Source of the DNA: Serratia sp. AKBS12
GTDB taxonomy: Bacteria; Pseudomonadota; Gammaproteobacteria; Enterobacterales; Enterobacteriaceae
NCBI RefSeq assembly: GCF_024793895.1
Contig: NZ_JANUSB010000011.1
Location: forward strand, 124,001-188,000
Length of the DNA: 64,000 bases
Reading direction: 5' to 3'
Position 1 is the stretch's first letter. Every line of letters starts with the position of its first letter. Both the position numbers and the translations under genes were made by a program. Shown here one piece after another: positions 30,269-42,520 of the stretch. The notes below the pieces were generated by a model. It did not search any database, was not told where the DNA came from, and saw only the letters and a program-made list of their open reading frames with translations.

Positions 30269-31624
30269 ATGTTCAGCGTGCTCTGGAACCTGGTAGCGTT
30301 TATTATTGCACTCGGTGTGTTAATCACCGTGCATGAGTTCGGGCACTTTTGGGTGGCCCGCCGCTGCGGCGTCCGCGTTGAACGCTTCTCTATCGGCTTT
30401 GGCCGCGCCCTGTGGCAACGAACCGACCGGCATGGCACCGAGTTTGTCATTGCGCTGATCCCGCTGGGCGGTTATGTGAAAATGCTCGACGAACGCGTCG
30501 AGACGGTCGCCCCGGAGCTGCGTCATCAGGCCTTCAACAACAAAACCGTCTGGCAGCGCGCTGCCATCGTCAGCGCCGGGCCGATTGCCAACTTTGTTTT
30601 TGCCATCCTTGCCTACTGGCTGGTGTTCATCATCGGCGTGCCCAGTTTCCGTCCGGTAATTGGCGAAATATCTCCTCAATCCATTGCCGCTCAGGCGCAA
30701 ATTTCGCCGGGAATGGAACTAAAATCGGTTGATGGTATCGAAACGCCTGATTGGGAATCAGTTCGTTTGGCGCTGGTTACCAAAATTGGCGATACGCAAA
30801 CCGAGGTAGGCGTCGCGCCTTTTGGTTCGGCGCAGGTAGTGAATAAAACCCTGGATCTGCGTCAGTGGCGCTTTGAGCCGGACAAGCAGGATCCGGTGGT
30901 CTCGCTGGGCATTATTCCGCGTGGTCCGCAGATCGAATCGGTACTCGCCGAGGTGCAAACCGGATCTGCGGCGCAAAAAGCGGGTTTGCAAGCCGGAGAC
31001 AGGATCGTTAAAGTCGATGGGCAACTGCTGGGTCGTTGGCAAACGCTGGTGAAGCGCATTCACGACGGCCCCGGGCAACCGCTGGTTTTAGAAGTTGAAA
31101 GAAACGGCGCCCCCTTGTCTTTGACGCTGATACCAGATACAAAACCGGTGGGCGAAGGGAAAAGCGTGGGTTTTGCCGGCATTATCCCGAAGGTGTTGCC
31201 ACTGCCGGATGAGTACAAAACGATTCGCCAGTATGGGCCGTTCCCGGCGTTGTATCAGGCCGGGGACAAAACCTGGCAGCTGATGCGGTTAACGGTCAGC
31301 ATGTTGGGCAAGTTAATAACCGGTGATGTAAAGCTGAATAACCTGAGCGGCCCGATATCCATTGCGCAGGGAGCAGGGGCGTCAGCCGGGGTAGGGTTCG
31401 TGTATTACCTGATGTTCCTGGCGTTGATTAGCGTCAATCTGGGGATCATCAACCTGTTCCCATTACCGGTGTTAGATGGTGGGCATCTCCTCTTCCTGGC
31501 GATAGAAAAGCTGAAGGGTGGGCCGGTTTCCGAGCGAGTACAGGACTACAGCTACCGCATTGGTTCGATCGTGTTGGTGCTGTTAATGGGTCTTGCACTT
31601 TTCAATGATTTTTCTCGCCTTTAG
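30269..31624 (+). CDS. rseP: Site-2 protease RseP (sigma-E regulator)
   Basis: Intramembrane zinc protease that cuts the anti-sigma factor RseA after DegS, releasing sigma-E. HEFGH (His22, Glu23, His26) sits in the first helix, two PDZ domains lie in the periplasmic middle (about 115-300; [17 protein letters not shown]), and the second active-site motif is [15 protein letters not shown] 30269 aligns with the E. coli start; an adjacent ATG at 30266 is equally possible, with GGGGAG 7 nt upstream. It is placed beside bamA, whose substrates' misfolding triggers the pathway. Confidence 0.96.
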   Translation: MFSVLWNLVAFIIALGVLITVHEFGHFWVARRCGVRVERFSIGFGRALWQRTDRHGTEFVIALIPLGGYVKMLDERVETVAPELRHQAFNNKTVWQRAAIVSAGPIANFVFAILAYWLVFIIGVPSFRPVIGEISPQSIAAQAQISPGMELKSVDGIETPDWESVRLALVTKIGDTQTEVGVAPFGSAQVVNKTLDLRQWRFEPDKQDPVVSLGIIPRGPQIESVLAEVQTGSAAQKAGLQAGDRIVKVDGQLLGRWQTLVKRIHDGPGQPLVLEVERNGAPLSLTLIPDTKPVGEGKSVGFAGIIPKVLPLPDEYKTIRQYGPFPALYQAGDKTWQLMRLTVSMLGKLITGDVKLNNLSGPISIAQGAGASAGVGFVYYLMFLALISVNLGIINLFPLPVLDGGHLLFLAIEKLKGGPVSERVQDYSYRIGSIVLVLLMGLALFNDFSRL

Positions 31625-31659
31625 GGGCGGGGATAGGTTAGGAAGAACGCATAACAACG

Positions 31660-34062
31660 ATGGCGATGAAAAAGTTGCTCATAGCGTCGCTGCTGTTTGG
31701 CAGCGCCACCGTATACGGTGCAGACGGGTTCGTAGTGAAAGATATTCATTTCGAAGGCCTGCAACGGGTCGCCGTCGGTGCGGCGTTACTCAACATGCCG
31801 GTTCGCGTAGGCGATACCGTCACTGACGATGATATCAGTAATACCATCCGTGCCTTGTTTGCCACTGGCAACTTCGAGGACGTGCGCGTACTGCGCGATG
31901 GTAATACGTTGATCGTTCAGGTTAAGGAACGCCCTACCATAGCCAGCATCACCTTCTCCGGCAACAAGTCGGTGAAGGACGATATGCTCAAGCAGAATCT
32001 GGAAGCCTCTGGCGTCCGGGTTGGCGAGGCGCTCGACCGCACCACGATCTCCAGTATTGAAAAAGGTCTGGAAGACTTCTATTACAGCGTCGGTAAATAC
32101 AGCGCCTCGGTGAAAGCCGTGGTAACGCCGTTGCCGCGCAACCGTGTTGACCTGAAACTGGTGTTCACGGAAGGGGTTTCCGCCAAAATTCAACAAATCA
32201 ACATCGTCGGCAACCATGCCTTCACCAACGATGAGCTGATTTCACGCTTCCAATTGCGTGATGAGGTGCCGTGGTGGAACGTGGTTGGCGATCGCAAATA
32301 CCAGAAGCAGAAACTGGCGGGCGATCTCGAAACCCTGCGCAGCTTCTATCTGGACCGCGGTTATGCCCGCTTTAACATTGATTCGACCCAGGTCAGCCTG
32401 ACGCCGGACAAAAAAGGCATTTACATCACCATCAATATTACCGAAGGCGATCAGTACAAGCTTTCCGACGTGATGGTGAACGGCAACCTGGCGGGCCATT
32501 CGGCCGAAGTCGCCCAGTTGACCAAAATCGAGCCGGGCGAACTGTACAACGGCAGCAAAGTGACCAAGATGGAAGACAACATCAAGAAGATGTTGGGCCG
32601 TTACGGTTATGCCTATCCGCGGGTACAGACCCAGCCGGAAATCAACGACGCCGACAAGACCGTCAAGCTGCACGTCAATATTGATGCGGGCAACCGTTTC
32701 TATGTGCGTCGCATCAAGTTTGAAGGCAACGACACCAGTAAAGACTCCGTTCTGCGCCGCGAAATGCGTCAGATGGAAGGGGCGTGGCTGGGTAACGATC
32801 AGGTCGAGCAGGGCAAAGAGCGTCTGAACCGCCTGGGTTACTTCGAAACCGTTGACGTTGAAACCCAGCGTGTTCCGGGCAGCGCCGACCAGGTTGACGT
32901 GACCTACAAGGTCAAGGAACGCAATACGGGTACCTTCAACTTCGGCGTCGGCTACGGTACCGAAAGCGGCGTCAGCTTCCAGGTTGGCGTGCAGCAGGAC
33001 AACTGGCTGGGTACCGGTTACTCGGTGGGCGTCAGCGGCACCAAGAACGATTACCAGACCTATGCGGAACTGTCCGCCACCAACCCGTACTTCACCGTTG
33101 ACGGTGTCAGCCTGGGCGGTCGTATCTTCTACAACGACTTCAAGGCGGATGATGCGGACCTGTCCGACTATACCAATAGCAGTTACGGTGTGGACGGTAC
33201 GCTGGGCTTCCCGATCAACGAGAACAACTCGTTGCGCGCCGGTCTGGGTTATGTGCATAACAGCCTGTCCGACATGCAGCCGCAGATCGCCATGTGGCGT
33301 TATCTCGAATCGATGGGTCAGAATCCGAACACCATGGATCGCGCCAGCTACAAGGCTGACGATTTCACTCTGAACCTGGGCTGGACTTACAACAATCTGG
33401 ACCGCGGCTACTTCCCGACTTCCGGTAACCGCACCACCTTGAACGGTAAAGTCACCATTCCTGGTTCTGACAACGAATACTACAAGGTAACGCTGGACAG
33501 CGTGCAGTATGTGCCGATCAACGACGATCGCACCTGGGTACTGCTGGGGCGTGGTCGTCTGGGCTATGCCGACGGTCTGGGCGGCAAGGAAATGCCGTTC
33601 TACGAGAACTTCTATGCCGGTGGTTCAAGCACCGTGCGTGGCTTCCAGTCCAATACCATTGGTCCGAAGGCGGTGTACTACAATTCCAACTCCTATAGCT
33701 GCAGCAACGGCACCAAGATTTGTGGTTCCGATGATGCGGTGGGCGGTAACGCGATGGCGGTGGCCAGCATGGAGCTGATTACCCCAACGCCATTTATCAG
33801 CGAGAAGTATGCCAACTCGGTGCGCACCTCGCTGTTCGTCGATGCGGGTACCGTGTGGGATACCAACTGGGAGAAGAGTCAAACCGCAGGTTTCGACATA
33901 CCAGACTACAGCAAACCGGGTAACATCCGCGTTTCTGCCGGTATCGCATTGCAGTGGATGTCACCGCTTGGGCCGTTGGTGTTCTCTTATGCCAATCCGC
34001 TCAAGGATTACGAAGGCGACAAGTCCGAACAGTTCCAGTTTAACATTGGTAAGACCTGGTAA
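31660..34062 (+). CDS. bamA: Outer-membrane protein assembly factor BamA
   Basis: Essential core of the BAM complex, inserting beta-barrel proteins into the outer membrane. The 800-residue precursor has a signal peptide ending ATVYGA, five POTRA domains (about 21-420; [14 protein letters not shown] starts the first) and a 16-strand barrel closed by the C-terminal signal FQFNIGKTW. The Omp85 loop-6 motif VRGF is in [13 protein letters not shown], and loop 6 carries the family's cysteine pair (YSCSNG, KICGSDD). Neighbouring skp supplies the periplasmic chaperone for the same pathway. Confidence 0.98.
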   Translation: MAMKKLLIASLLFGSATVYGADGFVVKDIHFEGLQRVAVGAALLNMPVRVGDTVTDDDISNTIRALFATGNFEDVRVLRDGNTLIVQVKERPTIASITFSGNKSVKDDMLKQNLEASGVRVGEALDRTTISSIEKGLEDFYYSVGKYSASVKAVVTPLPRNRVDLKLVFTEGVSAKIQQINIVGNHAFTNDELISRFQLRDEVPWWNVVGDRKYQKQKLAGDLETLRSFYLDRGYARFNIDSTQVSLTPDKKGIYITINITEGDQYKLSDVMVNGNLAGHSAEVAQLTKIEPGELYNGSKVTKMEDNIKKMLGRYGYAYPRVQTQPEINDADKTVKLHVNIDAGNRFYVRRIKFEGNDTSKDSVLRREMRQMEGAWLGNDQVEQGKERLNRLGYFETVDVETQRVPGSADQVDVTYKVKERNTGTFNFGVGYGTESGVSFQVGVQQDNWLGTGYSVGVSGTKNDYQTYAELSATNPYFTVDGVSLGGRIFYNDFKADDADLSDYTNSSYGVDGTLGFPINENNSLRAGLGYVHNSLSDMQPQIAMWRYLESMGQNPNTMDRASYKADDFTLNLGWTYNNLDRGYFPTSGNRTTLNGKVTIPGSDNEYYKVTLDSVQYVPINDDRTWVLLGRGRLGYADGLGGKEMPFYENFYAGGSSTVRGFQSNTIGPKAVYYNSNSYSCSNGTKICGSDDAVGGNAMAVASMELITPTPFISEKYANSVRTSLFVDAGTVWDTNWEKSQTAGFDIPDYSKPGNIRVSAGIALQWMSPLGPLVFSYANPLKDYEGDKSEQFQFNIGKTW

Positions 34063-34221
34063 CGGGGCTCATCTTTGGGTTTAGCTGTAGTTAAGAATCA
34101 CAGGTGCCAGACCGTCGGCGGAGCAGAGAGAGATAAGTCTCATTGTGTCTTGAGATAAGTCTGGCAGATTGTGTATTTCAAGTGTCATATGACACAAACG
34201 GGTGATGGTAAGGAGTTTATA

Positions 34222-34719
34222 GTGAAAAAGTGGTTGTGTGCCGCAGGCCTCGGTTTAGCAATGGCTGCTTCAGCGGGCGTTCAGGCAGCTGACAAGATTG
34301 CTGTCGTCAACGTTTCCAGCATTTTCCAACAGTTGCCAGCACGTGAAACCGTTGCTAAACAATTGGAAAACGAATTCAAGGGCCGCGCGGGCGAACTCCA
34401 GAACATGGAACGCAGCCTGCAAACCAAAATGCAGAAGTTGCAGCGTGACGGTTCTACCATGAAGGCAAGCGAACGCAGCAAGCTGGAAAAAGACGTGATG
34501 GCTCAACGCGAGCAGTTCTCTCAGAAAGCCCAGGCTTTCGAGCAGGACAACCGTCGTCGTCAAATGGAAGAACGTAACAAAATCCTGAGCCGTATTCAGG
34601 ATGCAGTGAAATCTGTTGCCAGCAAAGAAGGCTATGACGTCGTGATCGACGCTAACGCCGTTGCTTATGCAGGCACTTCAAAAGATATCACTGCTGACGT
34701 GCTGAAACAGGTTAAATAA
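34222..34719 (+). CDS. skp: Periplasmic chaperone Skp (OmpH)
   Basis: Trimeric periplasmic chaperone that holds unfolded outer-membrane proteins for BAM. The 165-residue precursor has a signal peptide ending GVQAA, the body strand motif [15 protein letters not shown], and long tentacle helices ([20 protein letters not shown]). I start it at GTG 34222 (as in E. coli), since AAGGAG lies 6 nt upstream; an ATG at 34171 would place 17 residues before the signal peptide. It follows bamA and precedes lpxD by 4 bp. Confidence 0.96.
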   Translation: MKKWLCAAGLGLAMAASAGVQAADKIAVVNVSSIFQQLPARETVAKQLENEFKGRAGELQNMERSLQTKMQKLQRDGSTMKASERSKLEKDVMAQREQFSQKAQAFEQDNRRRQMEERNKILSRIQDAVKSVASKEGYDVVIDANAVAYAGTSKDITADVLKQVK

Positions 34720-34723
34720 CAAC

Positions 34724-35746
34724 ATGCCTTCAATTCGACTGGCTGATTTAGCACAGCAGTTGGATGCACAATTGCACGGTGATGGCGATCTCGTCATCAC
34801 CGGCATTGCTTCTATGCATTCGGCACAAGCGGGCCAAATCACGTTTTTGTCAGACAGCCGTTATCAAGAGCGGTTGTCCTCCTGCCAGGCCAGCGCCGTG
34901 GTGCTGACCGAAGCAGATTTGCCACACTGCCGCAGCGCGGCGCTGGTGGTGAAGAATCCTTATCTGACCTACGCGCGCATGGCGCAACTGATGGACACCA
35001 CGCCGGCTCCGGCTCAGGATATCGCGCCGAGCGCGGTGATTGCTCCTGACGCGCAGCTTGGTGAGCATGTTGCCGTCGGTGCCAATGCGGTGATTGAGTC
35101 GGGTGCCGTACTCGGCGATAACGTGGTTATCGGCCCCGGGTGTTTTATCGGCAAGAATGCATCCATTGGCGCAGGTACGCGTCTATGGGCCAACGTTACC
35201 GTTTATCATGAGGTGGTCATCGGGCAGCAGTGCCTGATTCAGTCCGGCACGGTAATCGGCGCTGATGGTTTCGGTTATGCCAACGAACGTGGCAACTGGA
35301 TTAAAATTCCCCAGCTGGGCACGGTAATTATTGGCGATCGCGTTGAGATTGGTGCATGTACCACCATCGATCGCGGTGCCCTGGATAACACTCATATCGG
35401 GAATGGTGTTATCATTGACAACCAATGCCAGATTGCACATAACGTGGTGATTGGTGAGAATACTGCCGTTGCCGGCGGCGTTATCATGGCCGGCAGCCTG
35501 AAAATTGGCCGCTATTGCCAGATCGGTGGCGCCAGTGTGATTAATGGTCACATGGAAATTGCCGACAAGGTGGTAGTGACAGGAATGGGAATGGTTATGC
35601 GACCAATCACCCAACCTGGGGTATACTCTTCGGGCATTCCGTTACAACCCAACAAAGTTTGGCGTAAAACCGCCGCGTTGGTGATGAATATCGATGAGAT
35701 TAGCAAACGCTTAAAAGCTGTCGAACGAAAAGTCGGAAAAGACTAA
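34724..35746 (+). CDS. lpxD: UDP-3-O-(3-hydroxymyristoyl)glucosamine N-acyltransferase LpxD
   Basis: Third step of lipid A synthesis: transfers R-3-hydroxymyristoyl from ACP to the 2-amino group of UDP-3-O-acyl-glucosamine. The 340-residue trimer subunit has an N-terminal uridine-binding domain, hexapeptide beta-helix from about 105 ([20 protein letters not shown]) and a C-terminal helix ([12 protein letters not shown]). The catalytic histidine region is [19 protein letters not shown]. It starts 4 bp after skp. Confidence 0.97.
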   Translation: MPSIRLADLAQQLDAQLHGDGDLVITGIASMHSAQAGQITFLSDSRYQERLSSCQASAVVLTEADLPHCRSAALVVKNPYLTYARMAQLMDTTPAPAQDIAPSAVIAPDAQLGEHVAVGANAVIESGAVLGDNVVIGPGCFIGKNASIGAGTRLWANVTVYHEVVIGQQCLIQSGTVIGADGFGYANERGNWIKIPQLGTVIIGDRVEIGACTTIDRGALDNTHIGNGVIIDNQCQIAHNVVIGENTAVAGGVIMAGSLKIGRYCQIGGASVINGHMEIADKVVVTGMGMVMRPITQPGVYSSGIPLQPNKVWRKTAALVMNIDEISKRLKAVERKVGKD

Positions 35747-35920
35747 TCACTGCCGTCCGCCTGAGCCTTACTGGGTAGAAAAACGAAACGCGTTGGCCGC
35801 TCTACGGCGGCCAAAAGCGCAAATAGTTGTTAATTTGCGGCCTGCCTGATGATCTCCTTTTTGGGGTCAACGCAGGCCGTGTTGTTGATGCCATCAGATT
35901 TTAGAGACAGGAAGAGTATT

Positions 35921-36376
35921 TTGACTATCGACACTCATACTCTAGATATTGCAGAAATTTTGGAACTGCTCCCTCATCGTTACCCATTCTTGCTGGTTGA
36001 CCGTGTACTTGAGTTTGAAGAGCATAAATATCTGCGTGCGGTGAAGAACGTTTCCGTAAACGAACCGTTTTTCCAGGGGCACTTCCCTGGTAAACCGATT
36101 TTCCCGGGCGTATTGATCCTGGAAGCCATGGCGCAGGCCACCGGCATTCTGGCATTCAAAAGCGTGGGTAAACTGGAACCGGGCGAGCTGTATTACTTTG
36201 CCGGTATCGACGAAGCGCGCTTCAAGCGCCCTGTGGTGCCTGGCGATCAGATGATCATGGAAGTCACTTTCGAGAAAACCCGCCGTGGTCTGACGCGCTT
36301 TAAAGGCGTGGCGACCGTTGACGGTAAAATTGTCTGCGAAGCAACCATGATGTGTGCCCGCAGCCGGGAGGCATAA
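35921..36376 (+). CDS. fabZ: 3-hydroxyacyl-ACP dehydratase FabZ
   Basis: Hot-dog-fold dehydratase of fatty-acid elongation, competing with LpxA for 3-hydroxymyristoyl-ACP. His54 ([14 protein letters not shown]) and Glu68 (VLILEAMAQ) are the catalytic pair. TTG 35921 gives 151 residues, the E. coli length and start codon, with AGGAAGAG upstream; an ATG at 35849 would add 24 unconserved residues. It sits 3 bp before lpxA, consistent with balanced control of fatty acid against lipid A flux. Confidence 0.96.
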   Translation: MTIDTHTLDIAEILELLPHRYPFLLVDRVLEFEEHKYLRAVKNVSVNEPFFQGHFPGKPIFPGVLILEAMAQATGILAFKSVGKLEPGELYYFAGIDEARFKRPVVPGDQMIMEVTFEKTRRGLTRFKGVATVDGKIVCEATMMCARSREA

Positions 36377-36379
36377 TCC

Positions 36380-37168
36380 GTGATAGACAAAACCGCCTTT
36401 ATCCACCCAAGCGCAATTGTTGAAGAAGGCGCCGTTATCGGCGCTAGCGTGCATATCGGTCCCTTCAGTTATGTCGGCTCGCAGGTGGAAATCGGCGAGG
36501 GCACGGTGCTGAAGTCGCACGTTGTGGTCAATGGCATTACCAAGATTGGTCGCGACAATCAGATCTACCAGTTTGCTTCCATCGGCGAAGTGAACCAGGA
36601 TCTGAAATACGCAGGTGAACCTACGCGTGTCGAAGTCGGCGATCGCAATCGCATTCGCGAAAGCGTCACCATCCACCGCGGCACAGCGCAGGGTAACGGC
36701 GTAACCAAAGTGGGCAATGACAATCTGCTGATGGTCAACGTACACGTTGCTCACGACTGCGTGGTGGGTAATTCCTGCATTCTTGCCAACAATGCCACGC
36801 TGGCGGGACATGTGGAAATTGACGATCATGCGATCATCGGCGGTATGACGGCGATCCACCAGTTCTGCATTATCGGCGCGCACGTGATGGTTGGCGGTTG
36901 CTCCGGTGTTGCACAGGACGTGCCTCCTTTTGTCATCGCACAAGGTAACCACGCCACGCCATTCGGCGTTAACGCCGTGGGCCTGAAACGCCGTGGATTT
37001 GATAAAGATGAAATGCAGGCGATTCGCAATGCCTACAAGATTCTTTATCGCAGTGAAAAAACGCTGGATGAAGCGAAAACGGAAATCGAAGCCTTGGCGC
37101 AACAGCAGCCGGTAGTACAGCAATACCTCGATTTCTTTAGTCGTTCCACCCGCGGTATCATTCGCTAA
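36380..37168 (+). CDS. lpxA: UDP-N-acetylglucosamine acyltransferase LpxA
   Basis: First lipid A step: transfers 3-hydroxymyristoyl from ACP to the 3-OH of UDP-GlcNAc. The 262-residue protein is a left-handed beta-helix ([20 protein letters not shown]) with catalytic His125 in [11 protein letters not shown] and a helical tail. It starts at GTG 36380, in the fabZ-lpxA junction (GGGAGGC upstream). The length equals E. coli. Confidence 0.97.
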   Translation: MIDKTAFIHPSAIVEEGAVIGASVHIGPFSYVGSQVEIGEGTVLKSHVVVNGITKIGRDNQIYQFASIGEVNQDLKYAGEPTRVEVGDRNRIRESVTIHRGTAQGNGVTKVGNDNLLMVNVHVAHDCVVGNSCILANNATLAGHVEIDDHAIIGGMTAIHQFCIIGAHVMVGGCSGVAQDVPPFVIAQGNHATPFGVNAVGLKRRGFDKDEMQAIRNAYKILYRSEKTLDEAKTEIEALAQQQPVVQQYLDFFSRSTRGIIR

Positions 37169-37171
37169 CCC

Positions 37172-38320
37172 ATGTCTATGCGTCCATTGACTATCGGTTT
37201 GGTCGCCGGCGAAACATCCGGTGATATTCTTGGCGCCGGATTGATCCGTGCGCTCAAGGCAAAACACCCGGACGCGCGCTTTGTCGGCGTTGCCGGCCCG
37301 TTGATGCAGGCCGAAGGGTGTGAAGCCTGGTATGAAATGGAAGAGCTGGCGGTGATGGGCATCGTGGAAGTGCTTGAGCGCTTGCCTCGCCTGTTGAAGA
37401 TCCGCAAGGATCTTACCCGCCGCTTTAGCGAGCTTGCCCCTGATGTCTTCGTCGGCATTGATGCGCCTGACTTTAACATCACGTTGGAGGGGCGTCTGAA
37501 GCAACGTGGTATTCACACCATTCATTATGTCAGCCCGTCAGTATGGGCCTGGCGTCAAAAGCGCGTTTTCAAAATTGGCAAAGCGACCGATCTGGTATTG
37601 GCGTTTCTCCCTTTTGAAAAAGCGTTTTACGATCGTTTCAACGTTCCCTGCCGCTTTATCGGCCACACCATGGCCGATGCCATGGCGTTGCAGCCGGATA
37701 AACTGGCGGCGCGCGCCGCATTGGGCATCGATCCCCAGGCCCGCTGTCTGGCGCTGTTGCCGGGCAGTCGCGGTGCGGAGGTGGAAATGCTCAGCGCGGA
37801 TTTTCTTCGAACCGCCCAGTTGCTGCGCACGCGCTATCCTGACCTGGAGATCGTCGTTCCGCTGGTCAATGCCAAACGGCGTGAACAGTTTGAACGCATC
37901 AAGGCGGACGTGGCGCCGGAACTGCCGGCGCATTTGCTTGACGGCAAGGGGCGCGAGGCGATGCTGGCCAGCGACGCCGCGCTGCTGGCGTCGGGTACCG
38001 CCGCGCTGGAGTGCATGCTGGCAAAATGCCCGATGGTGGTAGGTTACCGCATGAAGCCGTTTACCTTTTGGCTGGCGGAGCGGCTGGTGAAAACCCCGTA
38101 TGTCTCATTGCCAAACCTGCTGGCCGGGCGCGAAATCGTTACCGAACTGTTGCAGCATGACTGTGTGCCGGACAAGCTGGCCGCCGCGCTGTTGCCTCTG
38201 CTGGAGGACAGCCCGCAAGCGGAGCAGTTGAAACAGACCTTCCTTGAATTGCACCAGAGCATTCGCTGTGGCGCTGACGAACAGGCCGCCCAGGCTGTGT
38301 TGGAGCTGGCATTAGCATGA
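37172..38320 (+). CDS. lpxB: Lipid-A-disaccharide synthase LpxB
   Basis: Peripheral inner-membrane glycosyltransferase (GT19) joining UDP-2,3-diacylglucosamine and lipid X into the beta-1,6 disaccharide. The 382-residue sequence shows [42 protein letters not shown] and [13 protein letters not shown]. It starts 3 bp after lpxA and its stop overlaps the rnhB start by 4 bp. Confidence 0.97.
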   Translation: MSMRPLTIGLVAGETSGDILGAGLIRALKAKHPDARFVGVAGPLMQAEGCEAWYEMEELAVMGIVEVLERLPRLLKIRKDLTRRFSELAPDVFVGIDAPDFNITLEGRLKQRGIHTIHYVSPSVWAWRQKRVFKIGKATDLVLAFLPFEKAFYDRFNVPCRFIGHTMADAMALQPDKLAARAALGIDPQARCLALLPGSRGAEVEMLSADFLRTAQLLRTRYPDLEIVVPLVNAKRREQFERIKADVAPELPAHLLDGKGREAMLASDAALLASGTAALECMLAKCPMVVGYRMKPFTFWLAERLVKTPYVSLPNLLAGREIVTELLQHDCVPDKLAAALLPLLEDSPQAEQLKQTFLELHQSIRCGADEQAAQAVLELALA

Positions 38321-38925
38321 TTGAACCCTTTGTTTATCCGACGGCGCAATGTATCGCCGGCGTAGACGAGGTCGGGCGCGGCCCGTTGGTCGGTGCGGTA
38401 GTGACCGCTGCGGTGATCCTCGATCCTGCACGTCCTATCGTTGGCCTGGCCGATTCCAAAAAGCTGAGTGAAAAACGTCGACTGGCGCTGTACGACGAAA
38501 TCGTCGAAAAAGCCCTGGCCTGGAGCCTTGGACGAGCAGAACCTGCTGAAATCGACAGTTTGAACATTCTGCACGCCACGATGCTGGCGATGCAGCGGGC
38601 GGTGGCCGGCTTGGCGATAACGCCAGATCTGGTGCTGATAGATGGCAACCGTTGCCCAAAACTGCCGATGCGCTCGCAAGCGGTAGTGAAGGGCGACAGC
38701 CGGGTTGCCGAAATCAGTGCCGCGTCGATTCTGGCCAAGGTGACGCGCGATCGCGAAATGGCCGAGCTGGATCTGTCGTTCCCGGCTTACGGCTTTGCCC
38801 AGCATAAAGGCTATCCGACCGCGTTCCATTTGGAAAAGCTGGCGCAGCATGGTGCGACGCAGCATCATCGACGCAGTTTTGCACCGGTAAGAAGAGCGCT
38901 GGAAGCCGCACCTTTTGCTGAATAA
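38317..38925 (+). CDS. rnhB: Ribonuclease HII
   Basis: Incises DNA at misincorporated ribonucleotides and degrades RNA in hybrids. The 202-residue protein has the first acidic residues in [13 protein letters not shown] (Asp17, Glu18), LIDGNRCP, and the GR(G)-motif recognising the RNA-DNA junction. It overlaps lpxB by 4 bp (ATGA type), so translation is coupled. Confidence 0.97.
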   Translation: MIEPFVYPTAQCIAGVDEVGRGPLVGAVVTAAVILDPARPIVGLADSKKLSEKRRLALYDEIVEKALAWSLGRAEPAEIDSLNILHATMLAMQRAVAGLAITPDLVLIDGNRCPKLPMRSQAVVKGDSRVAEISAASILAKVTRDREMAELDLSFPAYGFAQHKGYPTAFHLEKLAQHGATQHHRRSFAPVRRALEAAPFAE

Positions 38926-39019
38926 AATGTAACGTGCGTTACCCCGCAACAGGATGGCAAATACCCTGACTGCGGCTTGACGCCATGTTATGACATTCAC
39001 ACATTTCTGGTATCAGGAT

Positions 39020-42000
39020 ATGGCCGAACCCCGTTTTATTCACTTACGCGTTCACAGCGACTACTCGATGATCGATGGGCTCGCCAAAATCGGGCCGTTG
39101 GTGAAAAGAGCCGCTGCGTTAGCCATGCCGGCCCTGGCAATCACCGATTTCACCAATCTGTGCGGTCTGGTCAAGTTTTATGGCAGCGCTCACGGTGCCG
39201 GTATCAAGCCGATCATCGGCGCGGATTTCAACGTGCAAAGCGATGTGCTGGGCGATGAGCTGGCGCAGCTGACCGTACTGGCCGCCAACAACGACGGCTA
39301 TCAGAATCTGACGTTGCTGATCTCCCGCGCCTATCAACGCGGTTACGGCGCCGCCGGTCCGATCATTGACCGTGACTGGCTGGTAGAGCACCGAGAAGGG
39401 CTGATATTGCTGTCCGGCGGGCGGATGGGCGACGTTGGCAAATTTCTGCTGCGCGGCAACCACGCGCAGGTCGAGCAATGTCTGGCGTTCTATCAGCAGT
39501 ATTTCCCTGATAACTACTACCTTGAACTGATCCGCACCGGGCGGCCGGATGAAGAAAACTATCTGCACGCTGCGGTAGCCCTGGCAAACGAGCGTGATTT
39601 ACCGGTAGTGGCGACCAACGATGTGCGTTTCCTGGTCGAAGATGACTTCGACGCCCATGAAATCCGCGTGGCGATTCACGACGGCTTCACCCTTGATGAC
39701 CCCAAACGTCCGCGCAATTACAGCCCGCAGCAATATATGCGCAACGAAGACGAAATGTGCGAGCTGTTTGCCGATATTCCCGAAGCGTTGATCAACAGCG
39801 TTGAAATTGCCAAACGCTGTAATGTCACCATTCGTCTGGGTGAATACTTCCTGCCGCAATTCCCAACCGGTGATATGACTACCGAAGACTTTTTGGTGGC
39901 CAAATCCAAAGAGGGGCTGGAAGAACGTCTGGAGTTCCTGTTCCCCGATCCTGAAGTCCGTGCGCAGCGCCGGCCAGAATACGATGAGCGTCTGGATACC
40001 GAACTGAAGGTCATCAACCAGATGGGGTTCCCCGGCTACTTCCTGATCGTAATGGAGTTCATCCAGTGGTCGAAGGATAACAACGTGCCGGTAGGGCCCG
40101 GGCGAGGCTCGGGTGCCGGTTCGCTGGTAGCCTATGCGTTGAAGATCACCGATCTCGACCCGCTGGAGTTCGATCTGCTGTTCGAACGTTTCCTTAACCC
40201 TGAACGTGTTTCGATGCCCGACTTCGACGTCGACTTCTGCATGGAAAAACGCGATCTGGTGATTGAGCACGTGGCGGAGATGTACGGCCGCGAAGCGGTA
40301 TCGCAGATTATTACCTTCGGCACCATGGCGGCCAAAGCGGTAATTCGCGACGTTGGTCGCGTGCTGGGGCATCCATACGGGTTTGTCGATCGCATTTCGA
40401 AACTGGTGCCGCCCGATCCGGGCATGACGCTGGAAAAGGCCTTTGCCGCCGAACCGCAGTTGCCGGAAATCTACGAAGCGGACGAAGAGGTCAAGGCGCT
40501 GATCGACATGGCGCGCAAGCTGGAAGGGGTAACGCGTAACGCCGGTAAGCACGCCGGTGGCGTGGTGATTGCACCGACCAAAATTACCGATTTCGCCCCG
40601 TTGTATTGCGATGCGGAAGGCAACCATCCGGTTACCCAGTTCGATAAAAACGACGTGGAATACGCCGGGTTGGTGAAGTTCGACTTCCTCGGCCTGCGTA
40701 CCCTGACCATCATCGACTGGGCGCTGGAGATGATCAACAAGCGGCGTGCCAAGACCGATCTGCCGCCGATTGACATTGCAGCGATCCCGCTCGACGACAA
40801 GAAAAGCTTCGATATGCTGCAACGTTCGGAAACCACTGCGGTGTTCCAGCTTGAATCGCGCGGCATGAAAGACCTGATCAAGCGCCTGAAACCTGACTGC
40901 TTCGAAGACATGATCGCCCTGGTGGCCCTGTTCCGTCCGGGGCCGTTGCAATCTGGCATGGTAGATAACTTTATCGACCGTAAGCACGGTCGTGAAGAGA
41001 TCTCCTACCCGGACATTCAATGGCAGCATGAGTCGTTGAAACCGGTATTGGAGCCAACCTACGGCATCATTCTGTATCAGGAACAGGTGATGCAGATTGC
41101 CCAGGTGCTGGCTGGCTATACGCTGGGCGGCGCGGATATGCTGCGTCGTGCAATGGGTAAAAAGAACCCGGTCGAAATGGCCAAGCAGCGTGGCGGCTTT
41201 GAAGATGGAGCGAAATCGCGGGGAATTGACGGTGAACTGTCGATCAAGATCTTCGATCTGGTTGAGAAGTTCGCGGGATACGGCTTTAACAAATCCCACT
41301 CCGCGGCCTATGCGCTGGTGTCTTATCAGACGCTGTGGCTGAAGGCGCACTACCCGGCCGAGTTTATGGCGGCGGTGATGACCGCCGACATGGACAACAC
41401 CGACAAGGTGGTAGGGCTGGTGGACGAGTGCTGGCGGATGGGGCTAAAAATCCTGCCGCCGGACATCAATAGCGGTCAATATCACTTCCACGTCAATGAC
41501 GACGGCGAAATCGTTTACGGTATCGGCGCGATTAAAGGTGTGGGTGAGGGGCCAATTGAAGCTATTATTGAAGCGCGCAACAGCGGCGAACAGGGTTACT
41601 TCAAGGATCTGTTCGACCTTTGCGCGCGTTCTGATATCAAAAAGCTGAACCGCCGCATTCTGGAAAAGCTGATCATGTCTGGGGCGTTTGATCGCCTGGG
41701 ACCGCATCGTGCTGCGCTGATGAATTCGCTCGGTGATGCGTTGAAAGCGGCAGATCAGCATGCCAAAGCCGAGGCCATCGGCCAGGTTGATATGTTTGGC
41801 GTGCTGGCGGAAGCGCCGGAGCAGGTTGAGCAATCTTATGCCAACGTTGCCCCGTGGCAAGAGCAGGTGGTACTGGACGGTGAGCGGGAGACGCTGGGGC
41901 TGTATCTGACCGGCCATCCGATCACCCAGTACCTTAAGGAAATCGAACGTTACGCCGGTGGCCAGCGTTTGAAAGACATGCACCCGACGGATCGGGGCAA

Positions 42001-42508
42001 AATGACCACCGCCGTTGGCTTGGTGGTCGCTGCGCGGATAATGGTCACCAAGCGCGGCAATCGCATCGGGATTTGTACGCTGGATGACCGTTCCGGGCGT
42101 CTGGAAGTGATGCTTTTCACCGATGCGTTGGAAAAATACCAGCATTTGTTGGAAAAAGACCGTATCCTGATTGCCAGTGGACAGGTCAGCTTTGATGACT
42201 TTAGCGGCGGACTTAAAATGACCGCCCGTGAGCTAATGGACATCAGCGAAGCACGTGAAAAATACGCTCGCGGGCTTGCTATCTCGCTGACTGACAGGCA
42301 AATTGATGACCAGCTTTTGAACCGTCTCCGTCAGTCGTTGGAACCCCATCGCTCGGGGACGATTCCAGTGCATCTCTACTATCAACGGATCGACGCGCGG
42401 GCCAAGCTGCGTTTTGGCGCAACCTGGCGCGTGACGCCCACCGACCGCTTGTTGATAGATTTGCGGACTTTGGTAGGCAATGAGCAGGTGGAACTGGAAT
42501 TTGACTAA
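39020..42508 (+). CDS. dnaE: DNA polymerase III alpha subunit
   Basis: Catalytic polymerase subunit of the replicative holoenzyme. The 1162-residue product contains the PHP domain ([16 protein letters not shown]), the C-family polymerase palm with PDFDVDF near residue 400 and [20 protein letters not shown], the fingers ([20 protein letters not shown]), a helix-hairpin-helix ([17 protein letters not shown]) and an OB fold ([11 protein letters not shown]-like [20 protein letters not shown]). ATG 39020 is aligned with E. coli; the frame is open to 38990. The ribosome-binding site is weak. It lies between rnhB and accA as in E. coli. Confidence 0.97.
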   Translation: MAEPRFIHLRVHSDYSMIDGLAKIGPLVKRAAALAMPALAITDFTNLCGLVKFYGSAHGAGIKPIIGADFNVQSDVLGDELAQLTVLAANNDGYQNLTLLISRAYQRGYGAAGPIIDRDWLVEHREGLILLSGGRMGDVGKFLLRGNHAQVEQCLAFYQQYFPDNYYLELIRTGRPDEENYLHAAVALANERDLPVVATNDVRFLVEDDFDAHEIRVAIHDGFTLDDPKRPRNYSPQQYMRNEDEMCELFADIPEALINSVEIAKRCNVTIRLGEYFLPQFPTGDMTTEDFLVAKSKEGLEERLEFLFPDPEVRAQRRPEYDERLDTELKVINQMGFPGYFLIVMEFIQWSKDNNVPVGPGRGSGAGSLVAYALKITDLDPLEFDLLFERFLNPERVSMPDFDVDFCMEKRDLVIEHVAEMYGREAVSQIITFGTMAAKAVIRDVGRVLGHPYGFVDRISKLVPPDPGMTLEKAFAAEPQLPEIYEADEEVKALIDMARKLEGVTRNAGKHAGGVVIAPTKITDFAPLYCDAEGNHPVTQFDKNDVEYAGLVKFDFLGLRTLTIIDWALEMINKRRAKTDLPPIDIAAIPLDDKKSFDMLQRSETTAVFQLESRGMKDLIKRLKPDCFEDMIALVALFRPGPLQSGMVDNFIDRKHGREEISYPDIQWQHESLKPVLEPTYGIILYQEQVMQIAQVLAGYTLGGADMLRRAMGKKNPVEMAKQRGGFEDGAKSRGIDGELSIKIFDLVEKFAGYGFNKSHSAAYALVSYQTLWLKAHYPAEFMAAVMTADMDNTDKVVGLVDECWRMGLKILPPDINSGQYHFHVNDDGEIVYGIGAIKGVGEGPIEAIIEARNSGEQGYFKDLFDLCARSDIKKLNRRILEKLIMSGAFDRLGPHRAALMNSLGDALKAADQHAKAEAIGQVDMFGVLAEAPEQVEQSYANVAPWQEQVVLDGERETLGLYLTGHPITQYLKEIERYAGGQRLKDMHPTDRGKMTTAVGLVVAARIMVTKRGNRIGICTLDDRSGRLEVMLFTDALEKYQHLLEKDRILIASGQVSFDDFSGGLKMTARELMDISEAREKYARGLAISLTDRQIDDQLLNRLRQSLEPHRSGTIPVHLYYQRIDARAKLRFGATWRVTPTDRLLIDLRTLVGNEQVELEFD

Positions 42509-42520
42509 AATAGGAATGCT

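Noticed and set aside
35942-37525. 527-codon frame antisense to fabZ-lpxA-lpxB
   Set aside because: Shadow frame crossing three well-supported genes.
39599-41350. 583-codon frame antisense to dnaE
   Set aside because: Shadow of codon bias in a GC-rich gene; no recognisable protein sequence and the sense strand is certain.
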